A DNA stretch of 64,000 nucleotides from Eucommia ulmoides (taxonomy: Eukaryota > Streptophyta > Magnoliopsida > Garryales > Eucommiaceae). The position numbers were made by a program, and so were the translations under genes. The notes under the pieces are model-generated. The model was given only the letters and a program-made list of their open reading frames with translations. It did no database searches and was not told where the DNA came from. Every line of letters begins with the position of its first letter. Within the stretch, counting starts at the first letter, position 1. The stretch is taken from positions 52,065,647-52,129,646 of the forward strand of contig CM028328.1 of NCBI GenBank assembly GCA_016647705.1, in the 5' to 3' direction. This document shows, in pieces, positions 23,859 to 35,052 of this stretch.

Positions 23859-24360
23859 AAAAGGTAACGGCTGATTTCTTCCGCCATCGAAAGGTAACGG
23901 CTGATTTCTTCTGCCATCGAAAGGTAACGGCTAATTTACTGCTTCCTAGGGCTCTATATCAATGTTTCTCTACCAAATCTGTCAATTGTTTTATTATTTT
24001 CTTTATTCTTGCTGCTAAAAGATATCTTAATTTACATGCATTAGTGACCAATATTATCTCTATTTCTGTTGGAATATAGGACTAATTTGTTTTATCTTCA
24101 TCTCCATGAATGTGTTAGATTATGAATATTGTCTCTTTCAAAAGGTAACGGCTAATTTCCGCCATCGAAAGGTAACGGCTAATTTATTGCTTTCTACGAT
24201 TCTACATCAATGTTTTTCTACCAAATCTATCAATCATTTGATTATTTTCTTTACTCTAGCTGCTGAAAGATATCTTAATTTACCTGTATTAGTGACCAAT
24301 ATAAGATTAATGGTTTGTTTTATCTTGATCTCCATGAATGTGTTGGATTATGAATATTGT
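23859..24360 (+). repeat. Tandem repeats in the Helitron 5' arm
   Basis: Three copies of a 30-bp unit containing AAGGTAACGGCTGATTTCTT lie at 23859-23950. A longer unit is then duplicated: 23921-24131 and 24169-24360, offset 248 bp. Both copies start with AAGGTAACGGCTAATTTA and end near GATTATGAATATTG. Non-coding. Confidence 0.75.
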
Positions 24361-25257
24361 TATATTAGTTTTAGAATAATGTTGGGCGGTGTTTTTGTAA
24401 TTCTTCAATGCTAGAATAATATTGTTTCTGTTTTTGTTTCCTGTTTCTATTTTTCAAGTTTCTGCACCTTTTTTTTTAACTATCCATGCTTTCGTTTTTC
24501 AATTGTCCATTTTATTTTATTTTTTTGTTTTTCTTTCAGTTTCTGTTTTTTTTTTTTTTTTTTTTCAGATTTTCTGTTTTGGTCATGGTTTCAGGTTATG
24601 TTTTTCCTGTTTAGTTCATGGTTGTAGGGTCTAACTTTGCTCCATTGTTATATTAGTTTTAGTATAATGGTTTTCTAATTTTCAATTGTTGAGCATTGTT
24701 TTTATAATCCTTCAATGCTTGAATGTTGTCTAAGTAAATTATAATTCCTCAATCAATAATAGAGATCATTATTAGATTGTAATTCTTTGTTTCTGTTTCT
24801 ATTTTTCAGGTTTTTGCACTTTTTTTCACTGTCCATGTTTCCATTTTTAAATTGTCCAAAGTCTTTTTTCCTTTCTTTTTTTTTTTTCCCATTTTTTTCA
24901 GGGTTACATGGTCTAATTTCGTTCCATTTTTTATGTTTATCTATTTTTATAATTTTTCATGGTAAATAAGTTGGCAACGATGAAGTCAATTAATTTTATT
25001 TTTTTTTCCCTAAAGCACTCAATAATTTAAGAGCTTAATGTTTTTTACTTAAATGTTTTTTTACCTTAATTGCAATAAAAAGTTGGCTTGAAGTTGTTTT
25101 TTTATCATCAATTTTATATATTATAGCTTTCTATCCTAAAAGAAATCAAACACTGTTAAGCTTAAGTAGATGGTTTAAAAATATATAATTGCTTTAAATC
25201 TCTTTTTTATATTTTTGCGATTCTACGGTTCATTCTTTTAAGGATAACGGAATAGCC

Positions 25258-28200
25258 ATGCAAAATAAAGATGCAAACTGCAAAGGAAAAGAGAACGTTC
25301 CTCCCAATTTGGTATGAATATTTTAGTTATCAAACTACATTTACACCTTTTATTGATTGAACATGTTTAAATCTAATTTCATACACCATTATTACGTCAA
25401 TAATGTAAATCTATAATTTTCATAATCGTTCTCTAAAACATTTAAACACTTGAAATACACTTCAACATAGGTAAAAAATTGAACATGTCGTTCATTTTTT
25501 TCATATCTCTAGAACGTGTCAACCGCCTCCTTGGCCCAAAAAAAGAGAAGGGAACGAGAAAGAGTCGAACAAGCTCATAAAAAGAGAGTATGCACACACT
25601 CCGCTGTGCAATGTGAACAGGTGTGTAATCTTTCTTCGTTTGTTAGACCGAATTGTAAAACAATTTTTCACCAACTTAATTGCATGACCAATGATCATTT
25701 TGATCTTAATAATATATAGAACATATCAAAAGCTGCTATCGCACAACGAGCGCAAAGGGAAAGAGAGAGAGAATGTCATACTAAGCCTGCAACTGGTCCA
25801 TCCATCTTAAATGTTCCACAACCGCTAACGATCGTGGACATTATTAATGATCTAACTAATACACCAATGGTGGATGACGAAATGATTCAAGATGAACAGG
25901 TATGTTGCCCTTATTGTGATCAACTTAAATAAATAATTACTCTTTAACTATATCTTGCTATAGTTAAATTCGCACAAATTATCTTTGTATTGCACGGATA
26001 TAGATCGTATCAAAAGTTGCACTAGCACAATGAGCGAGAAGACAACGTGAGAGAATAAGTCATCAATTTTTGTGTCGTATAAATGGTAGATTTATGATTG
26101 AAAATCTGCAATGACCCATAACTGTGGATACCGAATGTACTACAAATACAAACTTATCTCATATGCCCATTATTGATGAAGAGTCAATTTTGCAAGATAA
26201 ATAGGTGTAATCCAGTTAATTATCTAAACTAATGTGCATTACATTTACTTTGACTCTGTTAACAATTATTTGACGATAACCACTCAGAACATATCAAACG
26301 TTGCTCCTGTACAACGAACGGGAAGAAAACTTAATAGATCAAATCGTCATATTAGTTGTAGTTCAAATGGTCAATATGGACCTGCTATAGTATCACAGCC
26401 TTTCTCCGTTCATTCGAGAGTAGAATTACGGCCAAACGTCTTAGATTTCGATCGTATATGGTAAAATTATCCTCTCTTCCTAGATCATTGAAATTAATGA
26501 ATTATTTTTTCCTTTGGTATAGGCCAACGTTTGCAGGTGAATGTTTTGATGAAAACCAAGATAGTGATGACTTGCAAAATATACCAATTAGTCATTTCGA
26601 TAATACAATATCGAATCGTCATAGTCTAGGCAAAATGGATGTCGTATGCACTTATTGTTCTGCTTTGCATTGGATGGACGAAAGATTGTCCAAATCAACA
26701 ACACGTCCTTTATTTGGAACATGTTGCTTACAAGGTAAGGTTAGATTACCTTTGCTCACAATGCCACCTCTACAAATCAAAGCGTTATTTGATGGGATAG
26801 ATGAAAGATCTATATCATTCTGTCGTTATATTCGAGAATACAATGCAACAAATGCTTTTACAAGCCTTGGTGCTAGATTGGATCAAAGAGTATTTACTGG
26901 AAGAGGTCCAACATCATTTACTATTCAAGGTGAACTACGCCATCGAACAGGATCATTAATTCCTGAAGACAGACAAGATCCTATTTACGCCCAATTGTAT
27001 ATTTATGATCCTGCGCACGCTCATAGTATTAGATGTCACAGAAATCCTTATTTGAGAAGTGATGTTCTACAAATTATTCAAGATAGTTTGTTGCAATACA
27101 ATGCATTCACAAATAAGTTTCGGCAAGCTCATGCAATTCTAAATCAACTAGATTTGAATGTTCAAACGTTGCTTGCAATTCTTCAATACAATTCAAGTGC
27201 AGATCAACGACAGTACAATTTGCCTACAACGGATGAGATTGCAGTCATATTACTAGGGGACGGAACTCATTTTGGTGGTATGAGGGACATTGTTCTACAC
27301 TTAAGGGCATACAACGAATTATTGAGAATTAATGAATGTCATCCTGCATATTTACCGTTGCATTATGTTCTATTATTTCTTTTTGGTGAGTTTGGATGGG
27401 AACCTGGATTTAGACAGTGGGATGTGTTAAATGCCCAATATACAGATGATCGGTTAACTCAGATGCAATTTTATAGTTATCGATTGTTTGAATGACCGAC
27501 TGAGTACTCATCAATTCTAAGGGGTGAAAATTTATTTCAAGAATTCTTGGTCAATGCTTGGGTTGCAATAGAGAAAAATTGATTGAATTACTACAGAATT
27601 AATCAGTCAAATCTATGTGCTGAACTATATCAAAACCTTACCGATGTATCATTTGATGGGTTGGAACCTGATCAAATACATAGGCGAATAGTTTTACCTT
27701 CTTCATTCATCGGTGGACCAAGGCATATGTTTGAAATATTTCAAGATTCAATGGCTATAACGCGTCACAACCATCATCCAGACATTTTTCTAACTATGAC
27801 TGCAAATCCTCATTGGAATGAAGTGACTTCAGCCTTACTTCACAATCAAAAGCCAAGTGACAGCCCAGACTTAATTGCCCGTGTTTTCCAACAAAAGAAG
27901 AATGCTTTGATGAAAGATATTGAAAAAGCACAAGTTTTTGGGAAAAAGGTTGTCTATGTTTTCACAATTGAGTATCAAAAAAGAGGATTGTCACACATGC
28001 ACTTGCTTATTTTTCTTGACGGGCTACATAAAATTCGAACATATGATCAAGTGGATCGAATAGTATGTGCCGAATTCCCAGATCAAGTAGAAGAACCGTA
28101 ACTTTTTTGGACTGTAAAAAAATGTATGGTTCATGGGCCATGCGGCATTCGAAATCCAAAATCTATTTTCATGGAAAATGGTAGATGCTCGAAGAGGTAT

Positions 28201-30770
28201 CCAAGGGTTTGGGCAAATGAAACAACAATGGATCAAGATGGTTATCCCATTTACCGTCGTTGTAATAATGGTAAAGTTTATACTGTCAGGGGACACCAAG
28301 TTGATAATAGGGATGTTGTTCCTTACAATCCGCACCTTTCAAGAATGTTCGATTGTCATATTAATGTTGAGGTTTGCGTCGGAATTCGATGTGTTAAATA
28401 TATTCACAAGTATATCTACAAAGGTGGGGATTGAACAACATTAACTTTGGGAGAAATAGATGAAATCAAGCAATATCTTGATGCAAGATACATAGGGCCA
28501 TCGGAAGCGGCTTGGAGACTCTTTAGTTTCCCTTTGCACGACGAGAGTCCAAATGTTGTACGATTGGAAATCCATTTGCCTGGAATGCATCGAGTTCTAT
28601 TTAATCCTAATGAAAGTATGGAAGCTATTGTTTCTAGGGCACAATCACAAGTATCAACTCTTACGGGTTATTTTTCCTATTGCGTTGCACATGAGGAGGC
28701 GCGTGCATATACTTATCAGGAGTTTTCTCAATACTTTGTTTGGATGAAAAATTAAAAAAGATGGAAATCAAGACAGAAGGGGTTTGTTATTAGTAGAATG
28801 TACTTTGTGCCTCCTAATTCGGGTGAACAGTTTTATCTACGTCTACTGTTAACAGTTACCAAAGAACCAAAGTCATTTAAGTGTCTACGTACCATGAATA
28901 ACTTTAAATGTGTGACATTTAAGGCTGTGTGTATGGAAATGGGACTCTTAGAAGATGATGGTGAGTAGATACAGTGTCTTCAAGAAGCGTCCATCATTAG
29001 AACTGGTCATCAGTTAAGGAGATTGTTCTGTGTACTTCTAACACATTGTGCACCGATAAATCCACATAAACTATGTACATCATACAAAATTTCTGACCCA
29101 ACTGAAGACCAAATTAAAGATTATGGTTTGTATCTTTTGAATCAACTATTGCAAGAATGTGGCAAAAGTTTAATCGATTTTCTGCCAATGCCACTACCTG
29201 TAATAGACTGGAATACAGTTGTTGGAAATAGGCTAATATGGGAACACATACAATTACAACATAGAGCGCAACGATTGGATGTTGAGATTAATATCGATCG
29301 CCTTAATGATAGGCAGCGTAATGCTTATGAATCAATAATTTCCTCCGTTTTTGCTAAAAGAGGAACTATGTTCTTCCTCAATGGTGGTGTTGGTCCTGGA
29401 AAAATATTTCTCTATAATACAATTGCAACAAAATGTCGTTCTCTTGGTCATATTGTTATTACAATCGCATCGTCTGGTATAGCATCACTATTACTAGAAA
29501 GAGGCGGAACGACACATTCTACATTCCGCATCCCATTGGACATACTGGATAATTCAGTATGTGGTTTCAGTAAACAGTCATTGCATTCCGAGTTGTTCAG
29601 AGAAACCAAACTTATTATTTGGGATGAAGTTCCAATGCAACATAGATACTGCGTTGAAACTGTCGATCGAACGTTGCAAGACATTCGAGATAACAACAAG
29701 CCATTCGGGGGTATAACTGTAGTACTTGGGGAGATTTTAGGCAAATCCTACCTGTTATACCAAAAAGAGTCCGCCAGCAAATTGTTGCTTCGACATTGAG
29801 ACGTTCCAACCTTTAGAAACATATTACTGTCTTGACACTGGAATTAAACATGCGCTTAAGTAGCACAAACAATCGAAATACAGAATTCTCAAAATTTCTA
29901 CTTCAGGTAAACTGCAGTTGTCGTTATTGAGTTTTACAATTTGTGAATACTTAATTATTTTTTTAACGTAGCTAAATTGGATGTTTATGTTTCAAATTTC
30001 AGATTGGAAAGAATCCTCATGAAAGTATACAGTAACCATCAAACATATATTGTTGTCGTAATATCGATGAATTAATATCATCTGTTTATCCAGGGCTTAA
30101 TACGCCAAGTATTGTCACTCCTACGTTTCTTACTGAGCGAACCATTCTTTCTCCACGAAATGATGATGTCAGCGTAGTAAATTCAAAGGCTTTAGAAATG
30201 TTTCCTAGAGATACCCTTACGTACTTGGCAACGGATAAAATGTCCGAAGAAAATAGAGCCGATCCTCAAATTACAAATCGTTATCCTAATGAGTATTTGA
30301 ATTCATTAGACCCCCCTGGATTGCCCCTTTTTAAGCTAGATCTTAAAGTTGGTTGTCCAATTATGTTGCTGCGAAATATCGCACCGAGTGAGGGGCTTTG
30401 CAATGGCACAAGATTGATGATTGTAAGATGTGTCTCGCGTGTAATTGAGGCAAGAATTTTAAGTGGGGAAAACGCTGGAAATACTACGTTTATTCCAAGA
30501 ATTTCTTTGACACCTTCAACTACTGAATTTCCATTCAAAATGACGAGACGCCAATTCCCAGTTTGTTTGGCGTATGCCATAACCATCAATAAATCCCAGG
30601 GACAATCTGTAAAATATGTTGGAGTTGACTTGACCATGCTGGTGTTCAGTCATGGTCAACTTTACAATGCTCTATCGAGATGTACGTCCTTTGATCGATT
30701 AAGTGTCCTACTACCTGATCGGGGATCTCTGTCAACAATGAACATCGTTTATCCTAAAGTCCTATTATAA
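25258..30770 (+). pseudogene. Helitron Rep/helicase (RepHel) gene, broken
   Basis: The predicted 5' exons are 25258-25311, 25513-25620, 25720-25899, 26004-26204 and 26288-26460, all with GT-AG boundaries. A large exon then starts at 26523. It carries a Helitron Rep N-terminal domain, the HUH-type motif HMHLLIFL (about 27990-28013), and the Rep tyrosine region KYIHKYIYKG (about 28395-28424). A PIF1-like helicase follows, with a P-loop GGVGPGKI (29383-29406) and Walker B LIIWDE (about 29611-29628). After a likely intron (29907-30002) come the C-terminal helicase motifs ([13 protein letters not shown]). It would catalyse rolling-circle transposition in the nucleus. One frame runs through the large exon but is interrupted by stops near 27493, 27580, 28099, 28432, 28753 and 28966. 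A one-base shift lies near 29730, and stops occur in exon 26004-26204. Many stops look like CGA or CAG changed by C-to-T. The P-loop residue after Lys is Ile, not Thr/Ser. Confidence 0.9.
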
Positions 30771-30999
30771 TTTGTCTTAAATATCATAAAGGTACTAATG
30801 CCAATAAACAAATAGTTTACCTTATTTTTTTATTTATGAGATCAAAACATTGATCTGAAGTTGATTATACAGGAATGAGATCTACTGGCTTGAGTCATTG
30901 TACAATTAACCAAGAAGACTACAAATCAGTGGATTTAGACAAAAGTTATTCAATTAAATTTATAATTTCTAACATATTTTAATTTATTTTCTCAATCCT

Positions 31000-31250
31000 G
31001 TAACTGCTTTGACCAAAGACATAGTCACCTTAGCTATTAATCACTTAATCGCACTCGAACCAATAAAGTTCCACTTGCACTAGGTGTTGTGATGGAGTAT
31101 TGTTTATTTAGGATTGATTTCAAGTTTCTATTGTCTAAATTGTTTGTTATTATTGTTATATTATTGATTGTTTATGTTCTTTAAAAAATAGTAATCAGAT
31201 TTGGATTGAGTTGTGTGCGAAGGTGGTAGGTCTACCACTAGGCTACCATC
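31000..31250 (+). repeat. Diverged internal repeat of the Helitron 3' arm
   Basis: This stretch and 33930-34280 share several ordered blocks. Examples are AGCTATTAATCACTTAAT/AGCTGTTAATCACTTGCT, a TGGGTGTTGTG-like block, a TTATTATTGTT-rich block, and AGATTTGGATTGAG/AGATTTGGATTAGC. The two are direct copies diverged well beyond the LTR pair described above. One lies just after the helicase gene, the other just before the 3' terminus. Confidence 0.5.
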
Positions 31251-32444
31251 TGAAATTGATTTTGTGCATCTTTCTTGAGCAAGAATTTTCATGAATTTTC
31301 AGTGACTTGGGGGTAGAGGAATTTATTAGACCATCCTGGATTGCCCCTCATTCGGTGATATATTCTTGCCTTGCAAAGGGAGAATCGTTATGACCCGAAG
31401 GCTTCGATATGCATTTCCCATCTCATTTCATGTCTCATTTTATAGTTTAAAAAAGAGGTACAAAAATATTTTTTGAAGTGTAAAGTGTAATTTGGTCTAA
31501 CTATAGGGGTGCAAAGTATAATTAATCTTTTTTAGATAATAAAAATAGAATGCAATCATATACTATCGATACACTAATATTTAACACTTTCACTCCCCCA
31601 ACCACAACGTATTGATCCTAATTGGCCCACAAAAAGTGATTGTTTATGAGCTATAGGAATTGATTCTTCTCTTGAATCCGATTTTAGGCCATGAAATGCT
31701 TAAGTACTATTTATTTATTTTTTATGAGTTGTGACAACTACTTTGAATCCAGTTTCATTTTACACTACAAGTACTATTTTTTTTTTCTTTTTTTTATAGC
31801 ATGCATATAAAAACATCAAGAATGCACCTTAGATATACAAAATCATTGTAGTAGTGTTAAAAGTCATCATTGTTTTCCTTGAGCCAATACTGGGGAGTTG
31901 AATCTCACTATTTCTATCACCTTCCTCTCTCTAATGTTGATTGACGAAGGTTTAAAGTGTCAATTCCTAATTAATTTTTACTTTTATTATTTCTTTAGGG
32001 TCTAGGTTTTGTCTGATGTTCAACCTTCTTGGATGTTCAATTTCTATGACTGGAGTTGATGTTGCAACAGATCAGTTAACAGCTTGCAAAACTGTGTTGT
32101 AGAAGTATACTTTTAGTGATTAAGGTAAGTTCCAGTAGTCATGGGTGGTGGACTTATCATTACTAAGATTATAATGTATATGATTAATTGTCATTATTTA
32201 TCATATTGTTAAAATTCATTGTGTTAGTTATTGTTTGCGTGATTGTTAGTTGTTGTGTTTATTAATGTTGTGTTGTTTAAAAATATGAGTTGATAATTTG
32301 GAATGTCAAATAAATAAAGGGGAGATTATGTCCAATTTTCAAATATTAGAGTGTCGTATAAACAAAAAGGATTATGTCAATATTTTAAATTTCTTATTAA
32401 TCATGTTTGTTTATGTCATGCTCATTACAAAAAGAAGAGTTGAT

Positions 32445-32870
32445 GATAGCACTAACGCCTTTCGTCCAATTGCAGTTGAAGAATGACTTTGAGAATTTGT
32501 CGATGGAAGCGAATTGAAGGTGTGGGTATAGTTCTAACTTTAAGAGCTACGTTCGAGCTCCTTGAAGTATAGATCTCTTTGGATTATTTTTTGAGTTCCA
32601 ATTATGAATTGAAATGGATAGCGCTAACGCCTTTCGTCCAATTGCAGTTGAAGAATGGTTTTGAGAATTTATCGACGAAAACGAATTGAAGGTGTGGGTA
32701 TGGTTCCAACTTTAAGAGTTACGTTCCAGCTCCTTCAAGTATACATCTCTTTGGATTATTTTTTGAGTTCCAATTGTAAATTGAAATGGATAGCACTAAC
32801 ACCTTTCGTCCAATTGCAGGTGAATAGTGGCTTTGAGATTTTGTCGACGGAAGCGAATTGAAGGTGTTGT
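32445..32870 (+). repeat. 172-bp tandem repeat in the Helitron 3' arm
   Basis: Units start with GATAGC(A/G)CTAAC(G/A)CC at 32445, 32617 and 32789, an exact spacing of 172 bp; the third copy is partial. Each contains CTTTCGTCCAATTGCAG, which resembles a splice acceptor, and GAGAATTT(A/G)TCGA. Non-coding as far as can be seen. Confidence 0.85.
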
Positions 32871-33117
32871 GTATCTAATTAATGTTAGTGTTTGATGGTG
32901 TTTGTACTTGGATCAAGATTTTGCTTAAAATAAGTTCACGAGTTCTTTATTGACTTTTTACCTGTAATTTTAGGAATATTTTTATTTCTTAAATTTGGCC
33001 AAATTTAATTTTTGTAATATTTTTATTTTTTAGATTTGGCCATGATTTGGAGGATTGTTGACTCCATTTTGGTTTTGTTCTTTTATTTATTTGGATATCT
33101 TTAGCTTATTCACTGAA

Positions 33118-33325
33118 TTTGGATCCCAATCTTGGAGGTCACAGGAATCGCATGTCAGTCAGATTTCAATTTTGGATCCCAATCTTGGAGGTCACAGGAA
33201 TTGCATGTCAGTCAGATTTTGATAGTTTCACCATTACCTTACCTGTTCTTTGATGGAATTTTCTGATTTCATATTGATTCCAATTGTTTATCCATTTTGA
33301 TTTCATATTGATTCCAATTGGATAT
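33118..33325 (+). repeat. 53-bp duplication and a second short tandem repeat
   Basis: Two copies of a 53-bp unit starting GGATCCCAATCTTGGAGGTC lie at 33121 and 33174. About 50 bp later, TTTCATATTGATTCCAATTG is duplicated near 33267 and 33300. Both lie in the non-coding 3' arm of the Helitron. Confidence 0.75.
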
Positions 33326-34393
33326 CTTTATGCGAGCTATCTATTTCCATTTTGTTTAGATTATTTGAATTTCTCAAATTATCAAATTATGCAATTTATT
33401 CATTTTGTTTGAATTGCGCGAGTTCTCTTTAGATTATCTGAATTTGTCTTTTTTCAATTTTTTTGTCTCTGTCTTCGTTGTTGCATTTCCATTTGTGTCG
33501 GGTTGAATATAATCTCAATAATTGCCTACTAATGTAGAATGTTGTATAAATACAGGAGGTTATATCAATTTTTTGTAAGTTCAATTTTATTTTATTTTTT
33601 GCCCATTTGTATCTAATACCTATATTCAATTTGTTATTCAAGCATTGTTGGATTTTGATGGTACATTGACTTTAAATTTGGTAGTTGTGAAATTTGGGTT
33701 CATTTCTAATTCTCAGTCTATGGTTTGGCTTAGGTTTACCACTGGTTTGTCTTACTTTTTTTTTTTTGTTCTAATTTTTTTTTTTTTTTTTTTTTGATCA
33801 ATTTGATTCCTAATTCCTAATACCAATGCTTAATTAATTTGAGACTGGCCATCGATTTCATACTAATTAAGTACATTGTCAGTAAAATCATGTATGATTT
33901 AAATTCCAGGTCTACAATTCCAAACTTCATTTTTTTAACTACTTTGGCCAAGATATAGTTGCCTCAGCTGTTAATCACTTGCTATTATTTTGTAATAGCC
34001 CCGACATGTGTCCACGATTGTTTCATGCCCATATAATTAATCACTTAATTGCACTGGGTGTTGTGTTGTACTATTACTTATTTGTGATTGATTTTAATTT
34101 TTTATTATTGTTTAAGTATTATATGTTATTCACGACCAAATTATGCAACTGTAGAACTCGATTATTTGTTATTATTGTTGTATAATTAATTATCGATGTT
34201 CAATTGTTATTGGTGTACTAATTGTACCAAAAAAAAATATTTTCTAAAAATAAATTGTAATGAGATTTGGATTAGCGATAACCATTTTTTACCTTCATTG
34301 TAGATATTGGGTTATTTGATTTTTAATAAAACAGGTATAAAGCGTTGTACAAATAGATGAGATTATAATATTTTTCTGTTCATTTTTTTTTTC

Positions 34394-34477
34394 ACCTGTG
34401 ACTTCAGGCACAGGTTATGCCCTAGTATATATATATATATATATATATAGTGACTTCAGGCACAGGTTATGCCCTAG

Positions 34478-34510
<33 letters not shown>
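34394..34510 (+). repeat. Helitron 3' terminus and its partial duplicate within a TA tract
   Basis: The hairpin and CTAG end at 34394-34425 are followed by a TA tract. A second copy of GTGACTTCAGGCACAGGTTATGCCCTAG then lies at 34450-34477, lacking the left bases of the stem, and is followed by more TA repeats. The duplicate could come from slippage within the TA tract or from a second termination event at the target. The intact hairpin supports the left copy as the functional end. Confidence 0.7.
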
Positions 34511-34512
<2 letters not shown>

Positions 34513-35052
34513 GGCCCAAGGTCATTACTAATTGATTTTTATATCCATGTAACAATTTAAATTTAGAAAAAAAAATTAATTGACATGATAATTATTTCCT
34601 GTACAATAATATTTATATCATAATTTTGTTGTTATTAACATTTCTGTTGTACAACAACATTTACATTCTCATTTATTATGTAATGATGAGTGTAAAAATG
34701 GTCACTCCAACATGACCAATTGAAGATTGCCACGTGTCCACAACTCTTCATTAAGGTCAGCTCATACCAATGATTAAATGTAAAGATTGCGTCAGGTAGA
34801 GGAACATCTCCATCCATGCCAGTCATCCCAAAGGCCTCAGTACTCTCTAGGAAGAGCAGGCGAGCCGCCGTCGGGATAGAGAATCCTCCCCCATCTCAAC
34901 TTTCTCCGTAAGGACATTACCCATCTAGGAAATTGACTTCTCAAGCTCCTCAGCAAAACCCCCCCTCCTCTTCTCTAACTATCCGAGAAAGGCAAGGCAA
35001 AAAGCTCCACACAACTCCATCTTCTCGTCTCTAGCTATTCGAGAAGGACAAG

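Larger units (their letters stand above)
23142..34425 (+). mobile_element. Helitron (rolling-circle transposon), near full length
   Basis: The element encloses a decayed Rep/helicase gene (25258-30770), and both termini look typical. The 5' end is TCTATATTATAATGAGAG after an A at 23141. The 3' end has a 7-bp stem ACCTGTG/CACAGGT (34394-34400, 34409-34415; 8-base loop) followed after six bases by CTAG (34422-34425), then T. Insertion between A and T with no target duplication is the Helitron rule and is met here. Total length is 11,284 bp. Long non-coding arms of 2.1 and 3.6 kb hold tandem repeats but no recognisable captured gene. It is plus-strand and currently inactive as a protein source because the gene is broken. 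The 5' boundary is less certain, because related sequence continues upstream. Confidence 0.75.

Noticed and set aside
30281-30637. Antisense frame within the Helitron helicase
   Set aside because: Shadow of the sense coding frame.
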